This document shows positions 48,962 to 62,216 of a stretch of DNA of 64,000 nucleotides, piece after piece. The first letter of the stretch is position 1; each line of letters begins with the position of its first letter. This DNA is from Entophlyctis helioformis (Eukaryota; Chytridiomycota; Chytridiomycetes; Chytridiales; Chytriomycetaceae). The stretch spans positions 95,187-159,186 of the forward strand of contig JAHLKH010000046.1 in assembly GCA_025526915.1 (NCBI GenBank), written 5' to 3'. The notes under the pieces were generated by a model that did not search any database, was not told the origin of the DNA, and saw nothing but the letters and a program-made list of their open reading frames with translations. The position numbers and the translations under genes were made by a program.

Positions 48962-49237
48962 CTAACAGGCAGTGAATGATAGCAAGTGCTCTTCCGCTGC
49001 AATGTGAAGAGACCATTCTATGTTGTGGAGTTGGATGAACGCAATGTATTGCTTAACAGGACCAATGAGAGCACACGAATTAGAAGATGACGATCAGACC
49101 TTGCAATCCGGCAAGACACGAATCCTTAGCCTCATGTTCAGCCAATGAATGGTATGGACATGATGGTCGATTCATTCGAGTGATCCACAAGAAATGGTAG
49201 AGGCTTTGTGCGGGGGGTGATAGTGACAGGGATTGGC

Positions 49238-51184
49238 CTATGGCTTGGCGACAACAAGCTCGAGGCAGGCAACAGGGCAGAGACCCTCGAGCTTGCTGGT
49301 GAGGTTGCGGCAGCTGCACCAGCCGTCATCAAATGACTCGAGGACCTCGACGGCGTCGCCGCTGCGGAGCACAACCTCGTCAGGGAGCTCTGGGTTGTAG
49401 TCGCAAACGGCGCGGAACTGGCGCGTCGTGGGCGAGCCAGCCTGGCTGGCCGGTGCCTGGCCGACCGCGCTGGTCTTGGTCGTTGAGACCATGAATGGCG
49501 TCGCGCCAGCCGAGGACTTGCTGTGAGACGACGATGTGCGTGCAGAGTGGCCCTTCTTGCGGTACTTGAGAACGAGGCTGACGGCCGAGACGACCACCAC
49601 GGCAGCCAGCACGCCACCAACGACGTAGAGCACGATGAGAAGCGTGCCCGTGGAGGAGGCAGGGGACGCCGAGTCGGACGCCGAGCTGGAGGCAGGGACG
49701 CTGGGGTTGGCATCGGCAGCGGCAACCTGGGCACTGTTGTGCATTGCCGGCGCGTTCGAGGCAATGCCCCAGGCCATGGCGACCTTGCGGATGGGATCAA
49801 GGAGCGACGCGACGGAGCTCGAGTCGACGGGCGCGGGCTTGGAGTCGTCCGAGTCAGCCGCAGCGGTGCCGGCGGTTTCGTTGGACTTTTCAGTGGACTC
49901 GTGGTCCGAGTCGGACGAGTCGGACGAGTCAGACGAATCTGTCGAGGCGGGGGTCTTGGCAAGGCTGCTGCAGCACGGCGCGCGCGGGAAGAGAGCGCAG
50001 TACTCGCGAGCGACATCTGGGCTGGCAGCAAAGCCTGTCGGTGGATGCAAGCGTCAGACGGCGGCTGGCATGGGCGATCTGAGAGGCGGCGGCGGCGGCG
50101 GCGGCTGGGACGGTGGCGCGCTGAGACGCGGACGCGTTTGCAAGAAGCAGTCGCGTTGCACGCACACGGCGGAAGCCACACAGCGCACACAGCCCAGCCC
50201 CATTGCATCAGCCCATTGCATCAGCGCACAGCCAATGGCACACAGCCCAGCACACAGCCTCCGACTCGGACATGCAATGCAAGAACGCAGCATTGCATTG
50301 CAGGACGGTGCATTGCAGGACGTTGCATTGCGTGGCTGCAGATGCTGTGGCTGTGCAGGGTGGCGAGTGCTGTGCGGTGAATGCAGACCGACACACGGCA
50401 GACACGACACAGGGCAGATACGACACACACACACACGGCAGACAGGGCACTCACCGCAGGCAGAGGCGTCGCCGTCGACACCGGCAATGCACGCCGACGC
50501 GGGCCCAAAGACGTCCTGCCAGGCGTTGGTCAGGCGGGCACACAGCCGGCCGCCGTTGTGCGCATCGCGGCGACGGGCCATGATGGCTGCCTCGAAGCGG
50601 CCGTCGGGCTGTCGCTGGCGGCGGGCAGACGGGTGTCTGGGCTGTTGCGGCGGCGGCGGGCACACGGCCGCATCCTCGATGAGCGACGAGATGGCCTCGC
50701 CGTAGCTGCTGCACACGCTGCTGCACAGGCCGCCGACGGGCGCGGCCGGACGCTGGAAGGCCGGGTTGGAGAGAAGCGAGTTGCAGCCGGCCGAGAGGTC
50801 AAAGATGTCGGTCAGGCACACGAACGAGCGGTAGAACTGGATGGGCTGGCCGTCGTAGCCCGAGCAGCCGGCCCAGTTGCGCCAGATGCCGGCCTGCATG
50901 TCGCCGCCGCTGGTGGTGGCCGCGACGAGGCGGTCCCACTGCGCGGCAGACAGCGGCGGCTCGCCGTCGGCCAGGCCGTAGACCCGCGACAGCAGCGTGG
51001 CGTTGATGTAGAAGCCGTGGGCCCACGGGCTGCACGACGAGGTGCTGCCGATGGGGACGCACTCGGCAGGCGGCGACGGCGACGGCGACGTGGGCGATCC
51101 ACCGGCATCAGCAGTGGCAGCAGTGGCATCAGCAGCGGCAGTGGCACCAGCCAGCAGCAGCAGCAGTGTCGCGAGATGAAGCAT
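49238..51184 (-). CDS. Single-pass membrane protein with cytosolic SH3 domain
   Basis: Exons 50455-51184 and 49238-50034 encode 508 residues. A signal peptide (MLHLATLLLLLAGATAAA) leads into a Cys-containing ectodomain of about 330 residues (INATLLSRVYGL, NWAGCSGYDGQPIQFYRSF, SSVCSSYGEAI, then EYCALFPRAPCC) and a Ser/Asp stalk. One transmembrane helix (TLLIVLYVVGGVLAAVVVV) follows. The last 55 residues form an SH3 domain: RAVCDYNPELPDEVVLRSGD, DDGWCSCRNL and GLCPVACLEL. The layout suggests a surface sensor coupling outside cues to proline-rich signalling partners, analogous in logic to Sho1 but with different topology. The ectodomain family is not recognised. Confidence 0.8.
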
Positions 51185-51749
51185 CGTGCGTGGCTTGAAG
51201 GAAGGATTGACGGCAAAGATGCTGCACGCGGCGGCCTTTTGAGCGCGCACGAGTCTGGCAAGTGGGGCTGTGCAGCTGCTGAGCAACGGCGCGCTGCGGG
51301 GCGGTGCGGAGTGGTGCGGTGCTGAGCGTGCTGACGTGCAGCACAGCACAGCCATGGGCAGCAGCGGGCAGCACAGCGACACAGCGACACGCAGCAGAGG
51401 GCAACACAACGACAAGAAGCAGAAGCCCCGATCGATCGCCTGCCCCCATATTCGTCATTAAGCACGCCACAGCGGCCTGTTCAAGCCAGATCTCCACGCA
51501 TGCCGTCTTGCAGCAAGCATGCGGCTGCCGAAGTTGCTCAGAGCATCCCGCGCACGGCTGGACGCTGGCTGCCCGTCGAGTGCATCACCGAGAGCGGCCC
51601 GTGTCGAAGCAGCACATGCCGCCTGCACCACGATGCCGGCTCTGGTGGCGGCCAAAGCAGCAGCGATCCAGCCAATCAGCAGCGTGCTCTCAAGGCTGCA
51701 GCCGAAAATTTCTGGCCTTGCTCGGCTGGCTTGGCCGGCCACCACAAAC
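51185..51749. other. Divergent intergenic region
   Basis: This is the 5' region shared by the TM-SH3 gene and the SLC35F6-like gene. It shows GACACAGCGACAC and CAGCACAGC repeats near 51335-51400. No gene is supported. Confidence 0.5.
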
Positions 51750-51794
51750 ATGGCGTCGAAGACGACGTTCAGCGGCAGCAACACAAGCAGCGGC

Positions 51795-51829
<35 letters not shown>

Positions 51830-53229
51830 CGCCCAGTGGATGCCGCAGCGCCGCGTGCTGTGGAACCAGCTTGTGTTTCTGGCCACGGGCCTGTTCTCGA
51901 CGCTCGGCTCGCAGTCGCTCTACTACCGCGGCGCTGCCGGTAAGCCGCTGCCCACGGCCTTTGAAGCTTGACGCTGCGAGGCGTGCGGCTGCCCCGTCTG
52001 GCCTGCAATGCTCACCCGCCGTGCCCGTCACCACGACAGACGCCCGCTCCATGCTCACCATCCTCACCACATACCTCGGCATGGCCCTCGTCTTCCTCAT
52101 CCCGCCATCCGAGCATAAACAGCCAAAGTACCAGCAGCACCAGCAGCAACAGCAACAGCTGCCGTCCAGCAGGTCCCGCGTCCGCAACCACGACCTTGCC
52201 GACAACCCTGCCCACTCGACCGTCCTGTGGCTGTCTGCGCTCGACGTCCTCGGCTCGCTCGCCCTCACGATCGGCCTCTTCCTCGTCGGCTCGGGCATCT
52301 ACCAGGTCGTCTACTCGAGCGTCATTGTCTTCACTGCCATCTTCAACCTGCTCCTCATGCGCCGATCGTTAGCGGTCGGCCAGTGGGCGGCCATCCTCGT
52401 CATCAGCGGCGGCCTGTGTGTCAGCGCTGTCGGGTCGATCGGCTGGGCCGACGAGCCGCGGTTTGTGCGGTTGGACAACCCGATGCCCACGCCGCTGTCC
52501 AACGCGTCGCTCAGCGCGTCGTCCATGTCCATGGCCCATCTCGGCAACGCAACGAGCGCACAAAGTGGCAGCAGCAGTGGTGGCATGCCCCAGTCTCTGA
52601 ACGCCGCCACGCCGCTGCCGCTCAACACCCGCCACAACAACATGGGGCTCGGCTTCGTTGCCACGCTCATTGGCACCTCGATCTACGCCTTGCTGTACTC
52701 GCTCAACGACTACTACCTCACATCGTCGCCCACGCGCATCAGCCCGCGCGCACAGTGCACCTGGGTCGGCCTCTACGCCACGGTCATGGTGCTCATCATC
52801 ATGGTGCCTGTGTCCCTGCCCACGATCGCCTCGTTGCCGCTCTCCGACCCGTCCGTGCTGGCCAGCTATGCCGCCCTCACGCTCGCCTCGCTCTACCACA
52901 ACCTCTCGTACTTTGAGCTGATTGCCAGCACAGGTGCCGTGGCCACCGGCGTCGTCCAGGCCCTCCGTGCCGTCCTCGTGTTCGCCCTCAGCCATCTCCT
53001 CTTCTGCGACACGGACGCTGACCAGTGCTTTACGAGCGCAAAGGGCGTGGCTGCCTGTGTCGTTGTCTGCGGCGTGCTGTGGTTCGCGGTCGAAAAGGGC
53101 CGCGCGGACCGCCCCCCTGTCCGCCATTCTCCCATGTACTCTCGGCGTGTATCATCATCGTCTTCTTCGTTCTCTTTCCCGTCCTCCTTTTCTTCTTCCT
53201 TCTCGTCCATAGACAAGCAGATCCCGTAA
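51750..53229 (+). CDS. SLC35F6-like drug/metabolite-superfamily transporter
   Basis: Exons 51750-51939 and 52040-53229 encode 459 residues. A Ser-rich N-terminus is followed by about ten predicted helices typical of the DMT/EamA fold. The block STVLWLSALDVLGSLALTIG through VVYSSVIVFTAIFNLLLMRRSLAVGQWAAILVISGGL aligns in pattern with the SLC35F6 group. Helix 1 begins LWNQLVFLATGLFSTLGSQSL. The loop after helix 5 is long and Ser/Asn-rich. Substrate is unknown; SLC35F6 relatives localise to lysosome or mitochondria in animals. A GGT run lies at 53277-53310, just past the stop. Confidence 0.8.
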
Positions 53230-53319
53230 TATTTTGTTCAACCAGAATCAACAGTGCCGTGATGTGTATTGCGCTCGTGGTGGTGGTGGTGGTGGTGGTG
53301 GTGGTGGTGGCGAAGAGTG

Positions 53320-56300
53320 TCACGTTGTTGTTGTCATGCGGCGCTTCTTCTTGGTTGAGCTGGCTGTCGTCGGTGCTGGCTGTGCCGTCGTCGAGCCACC
53401 CGGCCCGGTGGAAGTCAGTGGATCGTGCTGCAGGCTGCTCATGGACGGCCGTTTGCTGCTTCTGCGGACAGGCGGCAGTGGCGGCACGGTGGATGCCGCG
53501 GTGCCTAGTGGGGTCGGTGGTCCGGATGCTGCTGGCGCTGGCGCTGATCGGTTCGTTGGACGCGTCAGATCATCCATCTCGGCTGCCGATTCTGCTTGCG
53601 GTGTGATGGGCATGTGGGCCAGTCCCGTTGCCAGTCTGCCCGTCTTGGACGCCGCCATGGATGTCCGTCGCGCATTGGCAGACGAGGACGAGGACGGCGT
53701 CTGCGAGACCGACGACTGGATATGGGCTGGTGTCGGCGTGGGGAGTCCATGGGCAACGTCCTGGCTGCCGGCTGCCTGCCAGTCCATGGGCACAGACTGC
53801 GACTGCGACTGCGACTGCGGCACGGATACAGACCGTGCCCGATCCGTCCTGGCTGACTCGAGGCTGCCAGCAACCGCCGCCGCCGTTGCAACCGTTTCGT
53901 CCATGATGTGGCCAATAAGCTGCGTGGCGATCGCAGCCACGTGCCGACAGAGCGCGACTTGTGACTCCTCGGTTGGCCACTCAAACACGCCGCCAGGCAC
54001 CAGTTGCTGCCAGTCGACGGGATGCACGCCGCTGATGCCTGTCACCGCCGGCTTCTCGGTCGTCTTGGACGTCACGCTCGCCGGCTGGTACGCGTTGCAC
54101 CGTCTGCCTCATTGTGCCGACACACCAGCCGTGTCAGCCACAGTCTGATCACCAAGCCGGCACAGGGCAAGAGCGAGACTCACGCGTCGCTCAGCTGGTA
54201 CGTCTGCTGCAGCCGATACTTGAGCGCACTCATGATGCCCAGGCCCATGGCGCGGTAGGTCAGCCCACCAAGCCCGCCAGGGGTATCTGCGGGACCGTTG
54301 GGGTTGCCCAGCGACTTGATCTGATCAAACACAGTCTCGCTGACGACCGAGAGGATGCGGTTGAGAGAGAAAACCACAATCAGCACCTCGTCCACGGTCT
54401 TGTAGTCCAGAACAGCCAGGTTGTCTGCAATAAAGAACAAGAACAGCGCATCCTGTGTTGTCGGGGAGGTGTTGGATCGTTGTCAGCTGTCTGTTGGCTG
54501 GATCACGATACAAGGAAGCCGTGGCAAAATGTGCTTGCCTCGGGGCTCGCAGACTTCTTGCGGTCCGTCTCAAACAGCCGCACAAGGCTGCGCAGGAAAT
54601 CGTTGCGCTTGTTGCGTGCCGACCGAATGAGGCTGTATATCTTGCTGATGCGTGCCTCGTGCTGCACAGTGACCGCGCCACCCTCTGACCGGGCCGTAAC
54701 CGTCAAGTACCCAACAGCCCGCTTGCCGGCTGCTGTGCTTGACAGCGCAGACAGTCGCACATGGTAGTCGTAGATGCACCGGACAGCCTCCATGTTCTTG
54801 GTATGGATAAACGACGCGTGCTTGTCGGCCAGTCTCTGGTGCATCGCAAACGCGCGCGTTGCCATGACCGCATTGTCCGAAGACTCGATCGCGCACAGTG
54901 CAGGCACAGCCTAGCCCAACCACATCCGTCAGTCGATCAGCCAGCCAACAAGCATACCAGCCAGCCAACCAGTCAGTCGCCCAGCCAGCCAACAGCTACT
55001 CACGAGAATGGGGTGGATTAAGCCTTGCTCAACGACAAGCTCAATGACCTGGAACGCTGCTTGCGTCAACTGGACATCACCGCTCAGCATGCACGCCAGG
55101 ATATCCGCAAGGAACCGCTGCATGACCGACCCAGCGATGCCAGCCTCGGAGATCTCGTCGGCATTGCCCACCAGCAGCTTGAGATCGATGGCCTGCGACC
55201 CAGCCCCCTCGCTCTTGACTCTCGCCTTGTCTCTCGCACCCTCGCCGCCGGCATCGGACAGACTCAGGACAGCGCGGTCGGCCTTGACGCTCTGCTCGCG
55301 CTCGAGGTACTCGACAAACACGGCGAGCAGCTGCCGCTTCTCTTTGGCCGTGCCGGACGGAGCAAACACACGCGCCACGGCACGCATGGACTCGTCGCGC
55401 AGGAACAGTGTCGGTTGCAGGAGAAGGAGGTTGCCCAAACACGCCAGCGCAATCAGGTTCGTGTCCGGCGAGGCTGTCACTTGCAGCAGGTAGAATAGGA
55501 CCATGTCGTACGCGCGGTCCGTGATCGGTTTCTGTCGTTTTGCAGTCTGGATGTCAGTGATCGCTGGGGCTGGTGAGCTGATCGGACAACCACTCACTCC
55601 GTCTGCAATGGCCTGGATCTCTGGCAACGAGTACACTGGAGACAGCAAAAAGTAAGCAACTGGACTCAAGGCTTCACGCGCGTACGAGTGAGTGTGAGGA
55701 TACCTCCAGCATCGTCGCGCTCGGTCGAAAAGTCGTAATGCCGCAGCACAAGCGTAAGCAGGATCAGACATCTCCATATTGTGCGAAGCGCGTTGGCTGG
55801 CAGCGTCTTGGTCTTGGCATACTGTGCCTTGGTCTTGTCCAGCACGCCTGTCCCCCCATCCGCCCTGTCAGCGCCAGTCTTCCAGCAGTCGAGCAAACAA
55901 AGGAGCGTCTCACCATAGCACGTTGTCACTACTCGCGCCAGTTTGGCCGAATGGTGCGTGTGGTTGGCTACAATGATGCAGATGCACGGCACGGCAGACT
56001 GGATGATCTGAGAGCGAGCAAAAGCGTCAGTCCGACGCGCTGCTGTCCAACCATCGCGTGCAAGCCATCCAACCGACCGTCTGTGGGCTCTTGTTGAGCA
56101 GCTGCAGCAGGTCCGTCTCGACTGCACCAACGAGTGCCGCATCCGCGTCCTTGATCATCGGCAGCACATTGCGGAAGATGGCCAGCACATTCTGCACAAT
56201 CTGCTGCTCCTGCTGCGCGACCGCTGGATCAGACGCCGCCTGAGACGGTCGGATGAACGGATGGAGCGTCAATAGGTGCGGCGACACGAGATCAGGGGCG

Positions 56301-59300
56301 ATATCACACAGCCTGAGGAGCAGCCCGAGATTCGCCGAAATGGCATCCTATCGGCGCAAGTGCCGTGGGGTCAGTCCTCATAGCGCGCTGCATGCAATGG
56401 TGACTGGCGGCCAAGACTTGCCAGCTGCGATTGGCCATAGAGCGTCAATAGCTGGTCCATGAGACACAGCACCATGCAATGCACCTGTCCGAGCATCCCT
56501 GCCTTGGCGGCCTTGCCCGCCTGCTTCACGACACTGGACAGAAGCTCGCCAAACAGCGCTGCGCTCACGGCAGACTTGGCCAGCACGCGCGTGAGGATCG
56601 TCACCGTGGTTCGCAGGGCCGCCTTGTCGTCTTCCGGAAGACTCTGCCACTCGCGCACCGACGCGTAGTCGTTGTGGTCCTTGGCCGGCTGCAGCCACAG
56701 CTCGCTGAGCACCTTGACGGCCAAGTCGGCAACCGACGGATCGTCATGCAGTCGACCAAGGATCCGCGACGCGATATCCACAGCCATGGACTGCGCGTCC
56801 ACCGCGTCCTTGGCAGACGTCGCAGTCGGTTTTGGTGCACTCTGGCCAACCGACAGCGACACGTACATTTCGCGAAACAGACGCAGGACACGCTTGCGGA
56901 CGCTGGGGCTGACGTCCATGATGCGGTCGCAGAGCACCGGGTAGTACTCGCCCAGGACATCGCGGCCGCCCGAGAGCACGTACTTGCCCAGCAGGTCGAC
57001 GGCGGCATCGCGCACAAGGGGGCTCGAGTCCAGCAGTCGGTCGCCAATGACACGGCGGATGCTGGTTGCAAGGACAAGCGACGGGTCGACGACCAACACT
57101 TCCTGCAGCGACTTGAGCGCGCGCGTGCGCAGTGCGACCGAGTCCGAGGCAACGCCGCGGCAGATGCACTGGAGCACCGTGTCGCGAAGAGCGACGAGCA
57201 GCTGGCTGCACATGAGCCCGTTGGCAAGCGACTCGACATCGGACCGCGACATGCTAGTGAGCGAATCTCCCGACGCCGCCGCCGAGAACGCACGGGCCGA
57301 CAGTCTGGACGCGTGTGTCGCAACCACCATCTCGGCGAGCGTGGCAAGCCGAGGCCTGTGTTCCTGCGAGTCGGGGATCTGGAACGCAAACGGCAATCCA
57401 GCAGCCCACTTGGCCACTGCAAATCCAAGCATGCTCTTGAGCGTGTGGCCCTCGGCCGATCCGTTGGACTCTTGCAGCCACCGCAGCAGCTGGTCCTGCA
57501 GCCTGCACATCAGCTGGGCGTCACCCTTGTTCATGTTGTGCGACGGCATCTCCTTGAACCCGGACGACGGCCCAAACGCAGACACCCAGTCCAGCCCCAG
57601 CCGCGTTGCCTTGGCGCCGTAGCCGCCAAGCCATTCCAGCGCAATCAGCCGCACGACCGTCATGTCGTGTCCATGCTTGACTGAGTCGTCAAACGTGTTC
57701 ATCATGATCTGCGTCGTCTTTTGCGCCATCGTCTCTGCTGCTGGCCATTCGGGGACGCCGACAAGCGAGAGTAGATCCTTGAGAAAGATGTCGAGCACGA
57801 CACGGAACTCGGACTCGGTCGTGCCGGTGCGTCGACGGGTATCTGCCTTGAGCATCGGATCTAGCTGCTGCTCCGCTGATCCTGCACACCGGCCAAGCAG
57901 GTACTTGACCACAAACGACAAGGCTTGGTTGGCTGAATCGACAATCTCCTTGGACTGCTGCACAGCCTTGTCGACTGCGGTCATCGCTGCCTGCTCCTCG
58001 TCGCTCGGTTCGCCTTTCTGGTCAGCCGCATCGGCATGTAGCAACACTGCGTCCGACTTGGCTGCCGCAACCAAGGCTGGATCAAACCGCGACCCACAGC
58101 CCTGCACCAGCTCGAGCAGGAGCGCGCTGACGAGATGGATCGAGTGGGCATTGGGCAGCCGGAACACGCGATGGCTCTTCTTGCCCAGCGAGCAGATCTT
58201 GGAGAAGCTCGTCATGATCTCCTCGAGAATGAAATGGCGGTGCGACGAGTGCTTGGCAAACAACACAACCAGCAGGCGCATGGCTTGCACAAGAACAGTG
58301 CCGATGCCAAGCTCGGCATCAAACGACGAGGATTCCGTGAAAAAGAGCGGGACGAGAATGTACACGAGCGTGATGATGGCTTGCTCGCTGAGGTTCGAGT
58401 GGGATGCAATGCCTGCCAGGTGGCCAATGCAGTCACAGATTCCCGACGTAAGCTCGACAAGAGCATGCTTGACGCGAGGCTGTCGAAGAACGGCCTGCTG
58501 GTCCTGTATGTGCACCGTCTGCTTCTCATCCCCGGCGTTGGCCAGAAGAATCGCTTGAAGGACAGTGGCGGACAGCTGCGTCTTCAGGAGACCCAGAACC
58601 GATGTCAAGAGTCCCTCGCGACACAGCTTGCCGCGATGCTGGCCAGACATGCCTAAAGCTCTTGTTGCAGTGGCCATTCCCGCATTGGCGCCGTCTGTCG
58701 ACTCTGCTGTCGTGGCTGTGCTGGATTCCGACACCGCCTCTGCCATGCCCAAGAGCAGTGCAACACGCGCAGCGTCAATGGACGCACGCATCGCTTGCAA
58801 ATGCCCTGCAACAGACTCCTCCATCGCCGCGAAATCATCGCCGTCATGTATGCCGGGAACAGCCCACACAAACGCGCTTGGCTCCTGGCTCGAGGACGCA
58901 TCCGCCGCACTCGCATTGGCCCTGTTCAAGTTGCGCTGTGGAGACGACGTCATCGAGACGGTGCCGGTCTGTGCCGATGTGCGAAAGAGCCCTGCGTGAT
59001 CGGACAGCCGAACCGTGGTCTCTGCGAGGTCGATGAGACGAAGCAGCTGACTCTCGCCCTCTTCCGTACTGCCGTCGTCGCTCATGCAAGCCACAAGGTC
59101 GTGGAAACGCAGAGGCAAGGCACGCGACAGATGCCGCAGCAGCTTTGCATATGGAATAGTCGCTGGGCGTGCGATGCTGAATCCGTCAGCACCAGTGTCC
59201 ATGCTGGTTTCCTTTGCACGTTCGGCTTCGTCCAGAATGCTGGTGATCAGATTGGCGGCTTTGCGGACAGGATCGCTGCTGTCAGTACTGGACTTGAGCG

Positions 59301-60805
59301 GCTTTGGCACAGACACAGGCGCAGGCACTGCCACAGTTGCAGTTGCAGGTGCAGAAACTGGGGTGGGTATCGAGGCGGCCGATGGCACTTGAATCAGAGT
59401 TGCGCGTTTTGGTGCTTTGGGTGGCTCAGAAGCCTTTGCTGCAACTGGAAGCGGTGCCGATGACGAAACATGCGCAACGTTGGAGGTTTCCTGTGGCGCA
59501 GCGGATGAGGATGGCAGCGACGACGACCCGTGAGACTGAGACTGCTTCTGCTGCTGCTGCTGGCTGTTGCTGGCATCAACTTTTGGTTTCTTTAACTTGA
59601 GTTTGACGGGAGCCTGTGTCTCGAGAGGCTGTGAGGATTGCAAAGGTTCCAAGGGGGCTGCTGTTGGGGCTGGCTTGACAGGCTCAGCAGACGCAGAGTA
59701 AAAGTTGATTGCAGACAGTACAGGCTGCTGATGCTGCTGATGCTGCTGCTGTTGAGCTTGGTGCCTTTGCTGCTGTTGCTGTTGTAGTAGTAGCTGATGG
59801 TTGGCCGATTCGCGGATCCATCCAGACAAGACATCGCGCGGCGATGGACGTGATGCAAGCCCCAGCGACGATCCCGAATAGGCGACATGATCGCGGGCAT
59901 CCAGACGCATGCAGTGGGCGAACGCGGGGTCGTACTGGGCATGCTGCTGCTGCTGCTGCTGCTGCTGGTAGGACTGGTGCTGCTGCATGTCCAGATACGC
60001 CGATGGAGGAGGCTGTTGGTGGATGTACGAGGGTTGCGCGGAGAGCATCTGTCCAGCATCTCGCCATTGGCTTTGTGGCAGAGCAACGGTGAGTCAGCTG
60101 CATGCCAGCCAGTGCCAGCCAGTGCCAGCCGGTGCCAGCCAGTGCCAGCCGGTGCCGATGCCTCAGCAAGGCTTCGGACAGTTTTGGTGATCTGGCCAAG
60201 CCACAGACGACGCCGTGCGACAGATGAACGCAGGCTGTCGGACAACTCACATGTGGTTGTGCTGGACAGACGAGAGGAGCGGTGCTATTGCCGGGAAAAG
60301 CTGCTGGTGGTGGAGCGGCTGCAGAGGAGGCAGTTGATGGAGCTGCGTGTACAGCTGCTCGTGGCGGGCGGCGGGCTGGAACGGCGGCAGCAGCAGGCTC
60401 ACTGCACGAGGCCGTGAGACAATACAAGACGGTGTGAGACAGCGAGATGGTGTGAGACAGTGTGAGACGGCAAGAGACAGCAAGAGACAGCGAGAGATGG
60501 CCAGCCAGTCGGACCGACGTACAGCTGCGGGTCGGGGTGTCTGCGGCAAAGGGCACCGACGCCATGAGTCCGAGCAGGTGCGGCAGGCTGTCTGGATTCG
60601 CCGGCTGGACATGCAGCGGCTGCTGATGCTGCTGATGCTGCACCGGATGCTGGTGTGGATGCTGGTGTGGCAGGTTGCTCCCATTGCTGCTGGATCCTGG
60701 ATGCAGCTGTGGGTGCTGTGGGTGGTGCTGTGCTTGGTGCTGTCGGTGGTCTTGCCCTCGCCCTTGGCCATGCCCTTGGCTGGCACTCGAGTCGTTCCCA
60801 GCCAT
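53320..60805 (-). CDS. SCC2: Cohesin loader Scc2/Mis4/NIPBL
   Basis: Ten exons join in phase: 60523-60805, 60251-60401, 60070 to about 56392, 56078-56347, 55704-56007, 55598-55635 (38 nt), 55004-55546, 54539-54910, 54184-54452, 53320-54103; about 2,230 residues. A His/Gln-rich N-terminus (the Scc4-binding side) leads into HEAT repeats such as ALRTRALKSLQEVLVVDPSL, SSPLVRDAAVDLLGKYVL and PSVRKRVLRLFREMYV. The C-terminal part has ARISKIYSLIRSARNKRNDF and FIADNLAVLDYKTVDEVLIV, matching Nipped-B. A basic, disordered tail ends the protein. Scc2 with Scc4 loads cohesin onto chromatin and stimulates its ATPase. The intron at about 54453-54538 has a GC donor (GAG|GCAAGC); the 3' end of the large exon near 56392 is uncertain. 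Confidence 0.92.
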
Positions 60806-61209
60806 GCAGCGCGATGAGTGCACTCTTGCGGGAAAGTGCAGCGCCAGTCTGGCCATTTGGCTGCCAAAGCGACGACGGCCAGCCGATCGGACGGGCGGCC
60901 ATGACGCAGCAGCAACACAGATCTGGCGCGCAGCTGCTGTCGGGCATCGCCGCGACGAGAGTGTGCACTGAGCGGCATCTCGAGTGCATGGCACCGAGCA
61001 GGGTATTCCACTGGACGCCGCTCTCGGAGTGATCAGAGGCTGCATGCACACCGGTTCTGCCATCCAAGGCCGGCGTGTGCGAGTGCGGGCTGTCCAGCGA
61101 CGCAGGCAGCACAGCAAGAGTCGATCGACATGCTGCCGTCCATGTGCTCGTGTCTTGTCCGGCTGTCCAACAACTCTCGAGCCAGATCTGCAGATCGGCG
61201 GCCGCAGCG
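60806..61209. promoter_or_regulatory. Bidirectional promoter of SCC2 and SANT gene
   Basis: 404 bp separate the divergent start codons of SCC2 (60805, minus) and the SANT gene (61210, plus). The whole interval is duplicated in copy 1 (about 48438-48887). No TATA box is seen. Confidence 0.6.
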
Positions 61210-61313
61210 ATGGATCCCACCAGCGACATCTTCTCCGACGACCTGCCGCCGGCGTCGCTGCACACGGACGACGCCGTCTCGGACGGTGCCTGTGCACCAC
61301 CACAGCAAGCAGA

Positions 61314-61347
<34 letters not shown>

Positions 61348-62098
61348 CCACAGCCAGCAGCACAAGCACACGACGAGCTGGATCTGGCGGCAGCGCTGCT
61401 GGCCGAGCGGCAAGAGTGGATCAAGCGCATGCGGCTGCAGTTCTGTGTGCGCAAGGCCTTTGCCGGCACCAGCTCCATGATCCACGCCGACGGCAGCCTC
61501 AACCAAGAGTGAGCGAGTGTGCCTTGCCTTGTCCACCTGCCAGCCTGCCCTCGTCCCTCTCGCTAACGCAGCTTCCACAACCACAACCAGCTACTTCCGG
61601 CCGCCCAAAGGCACCGCGCTGGTATCGGACACGCCGCAGCGAGCATGGACCGACACAGAGCGCCGCAAGCTGCTGCACGGCATCGCAACACTCGGCATTG
61701 GCCGCTTTCGCGAGATGGCGGAGCAGCTGCTGCCCGAGTGGAGTCCCAACGATCTGCGGGTCAAGACCATGCGGCTGATGGGCCGGCAGAACCTGCAGAT
61801 GTACAAGGGCTGGCGTGGCGACGAGGCGGCGGTGGCGGCGCAGTTTGAGCGCAACAAGCGCATCGGGCTGCGGCTTGGGTGCTGGAAGAACTCGGTGCTT
61901 GTGGCGGACGATGAGGGCAAGGTGCTGGAGGCGATCCTTGCGACCGAGGATGCCAGTGGCAGTGGCAGTGGCAGTGGCACTGCGGTCAGTGTGGCCAACG
62001 GAGCGAGTGCTGGCGAAGCAGGAACGGACCAGGAGAACGTGGATCCGGTTCAAGCCTCTGCAGTGGCATCTGCATCTGCTGCCAAACGCAAGCGGTGA
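61210..62098 (+). CDS. SANT/Myb-like domain protein
   Basis: Exons 61210-61508 and 61591-62098 join in phase 2 to 268 residues. An acidic start (MDPTSDIFSDDLPPAS) and a poly-Ala run precede a helical region (ALLAERQEWIKRMRLQFCVRKAF). Exon 2 encodes a SANT/Myb-like helix set: RAWTDTERRKLLHGIATLGI, GRFREMAEQLLPEWSPNDLR, KTMRLMGRQNLQMYKGWRG. A Gly/Ser-rich tail ends in AKRKR, a likely nuclear signal. SANT domains of this one-repeat kind bind DNA or histone tails; the target is unknown. An almost identical but frameshifted copy lies at 47519-48437. Confidence 0.8.
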
Positions 62099-62127
62099 GC
62101 AGCACGCTGTTGTGCAGATGCGGCGGC

Positions 62128-62133
62128 TTTATT
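62128..62133 (-). terminator. Poly(A) signal AATAAA of the hypothetical minus gene
   Basis: AATAAA on the minus strand lies about 85 nt past the stop of the hypothetical gene at 62217 and inside the 3' flank of the convergent SANT gene. It is also present in the duplicated copy near 47486. Confidence 0.45.
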
Positions 62134-62216
62134 GTCTGGCACGGATCGGAGAAGGCGGCTGCTGCATGTGCTGCATGTGCTGCATGTGCTGCATGTGCTG
62201 CTGGTGTCGTGCCTCT

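Noticed and set aside
59684..61369. 561-codon minus-strand ORF
   Set aside because: Most of it is SCC2 intron and out-of-frame sequence. Only the part 60523-60805 is used, as the first SCC2 exon.
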